Shown: positions 63,560 through 64,000 of the stretch, in pieces
How the letters are laid out: the number at the start of each line of letters is the position of its first letter
Position numbering within the stretch: the stretch's first letter is position 1
Assembly (NCBI GenBank): GCA_902561795.1
Contig: CACERG010000002.1
Span: 121,124 to 185,123, forward strand
Length of the DNA stretch: 64,000 nt
Direction of reading: 5' to 3'
Source: an uncultured Bacteroidota bacterium
GTDB taxonomy: Bacteria > Bacteroidota > Bacteroidia > Flavobacteriales > Flavobacteriaceae
The notes under the pieces: generated by a model
Database searches by the model: none
Told to the model about the DNA's origin: nothing
What the model saw: the letters and a program-made list of their open reading frames with translations, nothing else
Made by a program: the position numbers and the translations under genes

Positions 63560-64000
63560 TTAATTCTGGTTTATAATTTCATTTATTTTTTCAAATACTT
63601 GAGCGACAGGTAATCCTATAACATTTGTAAAACTACCTTCGATATGTGCTATATTAATAGTACCAAAAGAATCTTGAATGCCATAGCCGCCTGCTTTATC
63701 AAATGGTAATCCAGATTTAATGTATTTTTCAATTTCCAAATTTGATATTTTTTTAAATGTAACTTTAGAAACTTCATGAATTATTTCTAGTTTCTGTTTT
63801 TGCAAAAAGCCTACAGCTGTAATAACCTCGTGTGTACTATTAGATAATCTTATTAGCATATCTTTTGCTTCAGACACATTCTTTGGTTTACCCATAAACT
63901 TATTTTCGTGCCAAACAATAGTATCTGCTGTAATAATTATTTGCTTTTCTTTTACAATATCTAAAAAAGGAACTGTTTTTTTTCTAGTGATATGACTAGC
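63560..64000 (-). CDS. maf: Maf family nucleoside triphosphate pyrophosphatase, 5' end beyond window
   Basis: The frame is open up to base 64000, so the N-terminus with the substrate-binding SxSPRR motif is outside. The visible part has ITADTIVWHENKFMGKPKN, in which the catalytic Asp is present, EVITAVGF, KSGLPFDKAGGYGIQDSFG and FTNVIGLPVAQVFEKINE. These are strong Maf signatures. The enzyme hydrolyses non-canonical or modified NTPs (dTTP/UTP or pseudo-UTP types). An internal ATG at 63895 is not the real start. It precedes the lipoprotein gene by 33 bases. Confidence 0.93.
   Translation of the reverse strand, partial: ASHITRKKTVPFLDIVKEKQIIITADTIVWHENKFMGKPKNVSEAKDMLIRLSNSTHEVITAVGFLQKQKLEIIHEVSKVTFKKISNLEIEKYIKSGLPFDKAGGYGIQDSFGTINIAHIEGSFTNVIGLPVAQVFEKINEIINQN

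Noticed and set aside
1..64000. Mobile elements, prophage, CRISPR or defence islands
   Set aside because: No transposase, integrase, Cas gene, restriction system or regularly spaced repeat array was found, and gene content is typical core genome throughout.

Overview
The window is a strongly AT-rich, gene-dense bacterial chromosome segment that looks like a streamlined marine Flavobacteriia (Bacteroidota). Reasons: many genes are typical of that class (DUF5916 barrel, DUF2795, DUF3276/PUR, DUF4290, DUF6048/DUF6452, DUF4294, DUF1573 lipoprotein, long SecA, NusB with a long N-terminal extension). Clear promoters have the Bacteroidota form TTG-N18/19-TAnnTTTG, and Shine-Dalgarno signals are mostly weak. 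Intergenic space is minimal, several convergent genes overlap at their 3' ends, and TTG/GTG starts are common. No insertion sequence, prophage, CRISPR array or rRNA was seen, and no gene-free stretch exceeds about 300 bases.

Layout. 1-525: end of a GapN-type aldehyde dehydrogenase, cut by the window edge. 529-9409 (minus): DUF2795 gene, secA, a sterol-desaturase-like hydroxylase, a glycosyltransferase, a DUF5916 outer-membrane protein and a methyltransferase. 9523-13532: envelope genes lnt, pssA, lptB, tatC. 13715-25015: recQ, a cyclophilin-FKBP fusion, a thioredoxin-fold protein, a PUR protein, an ABC exporter, nusB, a DUF1573 lipoprotein, yajC, pyrD, an M42 peptidase, DUF4294 and MerC. 25143-33824: two RNA methyltransferases, small envelope proteins, ornithine aminotransferase, cysteine desulfurase, an M23 peptidase and zapA with a coiled-coil partner, followed by a structured RNA that is probably 6S RNA. 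34059-41258 (minus): a tight run of glycosylasparaginase, GMC oxidoreductase, its Tat-lipoprotein subunit, glpK, a frameshifted glpD and glpF. 41355-44613: cutC, a frameshifted TauE/SafE transporter, a DMT transporter and a DUF2911 protein.

44778-51928 is the most striking region: an eight-gene light-response and photorepair operon. It holds SRPBCC, a degenerate SDR, a class I photolyase, DUF2256, a DASH cryptochrome, a photolyase of the FeS-BCP type that has lost its cluster cysteines, a fourth photolyase-family protein and TIGR03643. An inverted repeat overlaps the promoter region upstream.

51989-64000: murA (Asp in place of the fosfomycin-target Cys), DUF4290, DUF493, an AAA ATPase, fmt, HU, yqgE, a class IV aminotransferase, a START-like protein, a CAU tRNA, a Na+/solute symporter, a 29-residue membrane micro-ORF coupled on both sides, a PIG-L deacetylase, a lipoprotein and the start-truncated maf.

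The envelope genes (secA, yajC, tatC, lnt, lptB, pssA, murA) form a housekeeping backbone. TatC is the expected exporter for the two twin-arginine proteins of the glycerol/GMC run. The best leads for new biology are the photolyase operon with its odd members and putative operator, the micro-ORF at 60100-60189, and the frameshift in glpD on an in-phase slippery heptamer.
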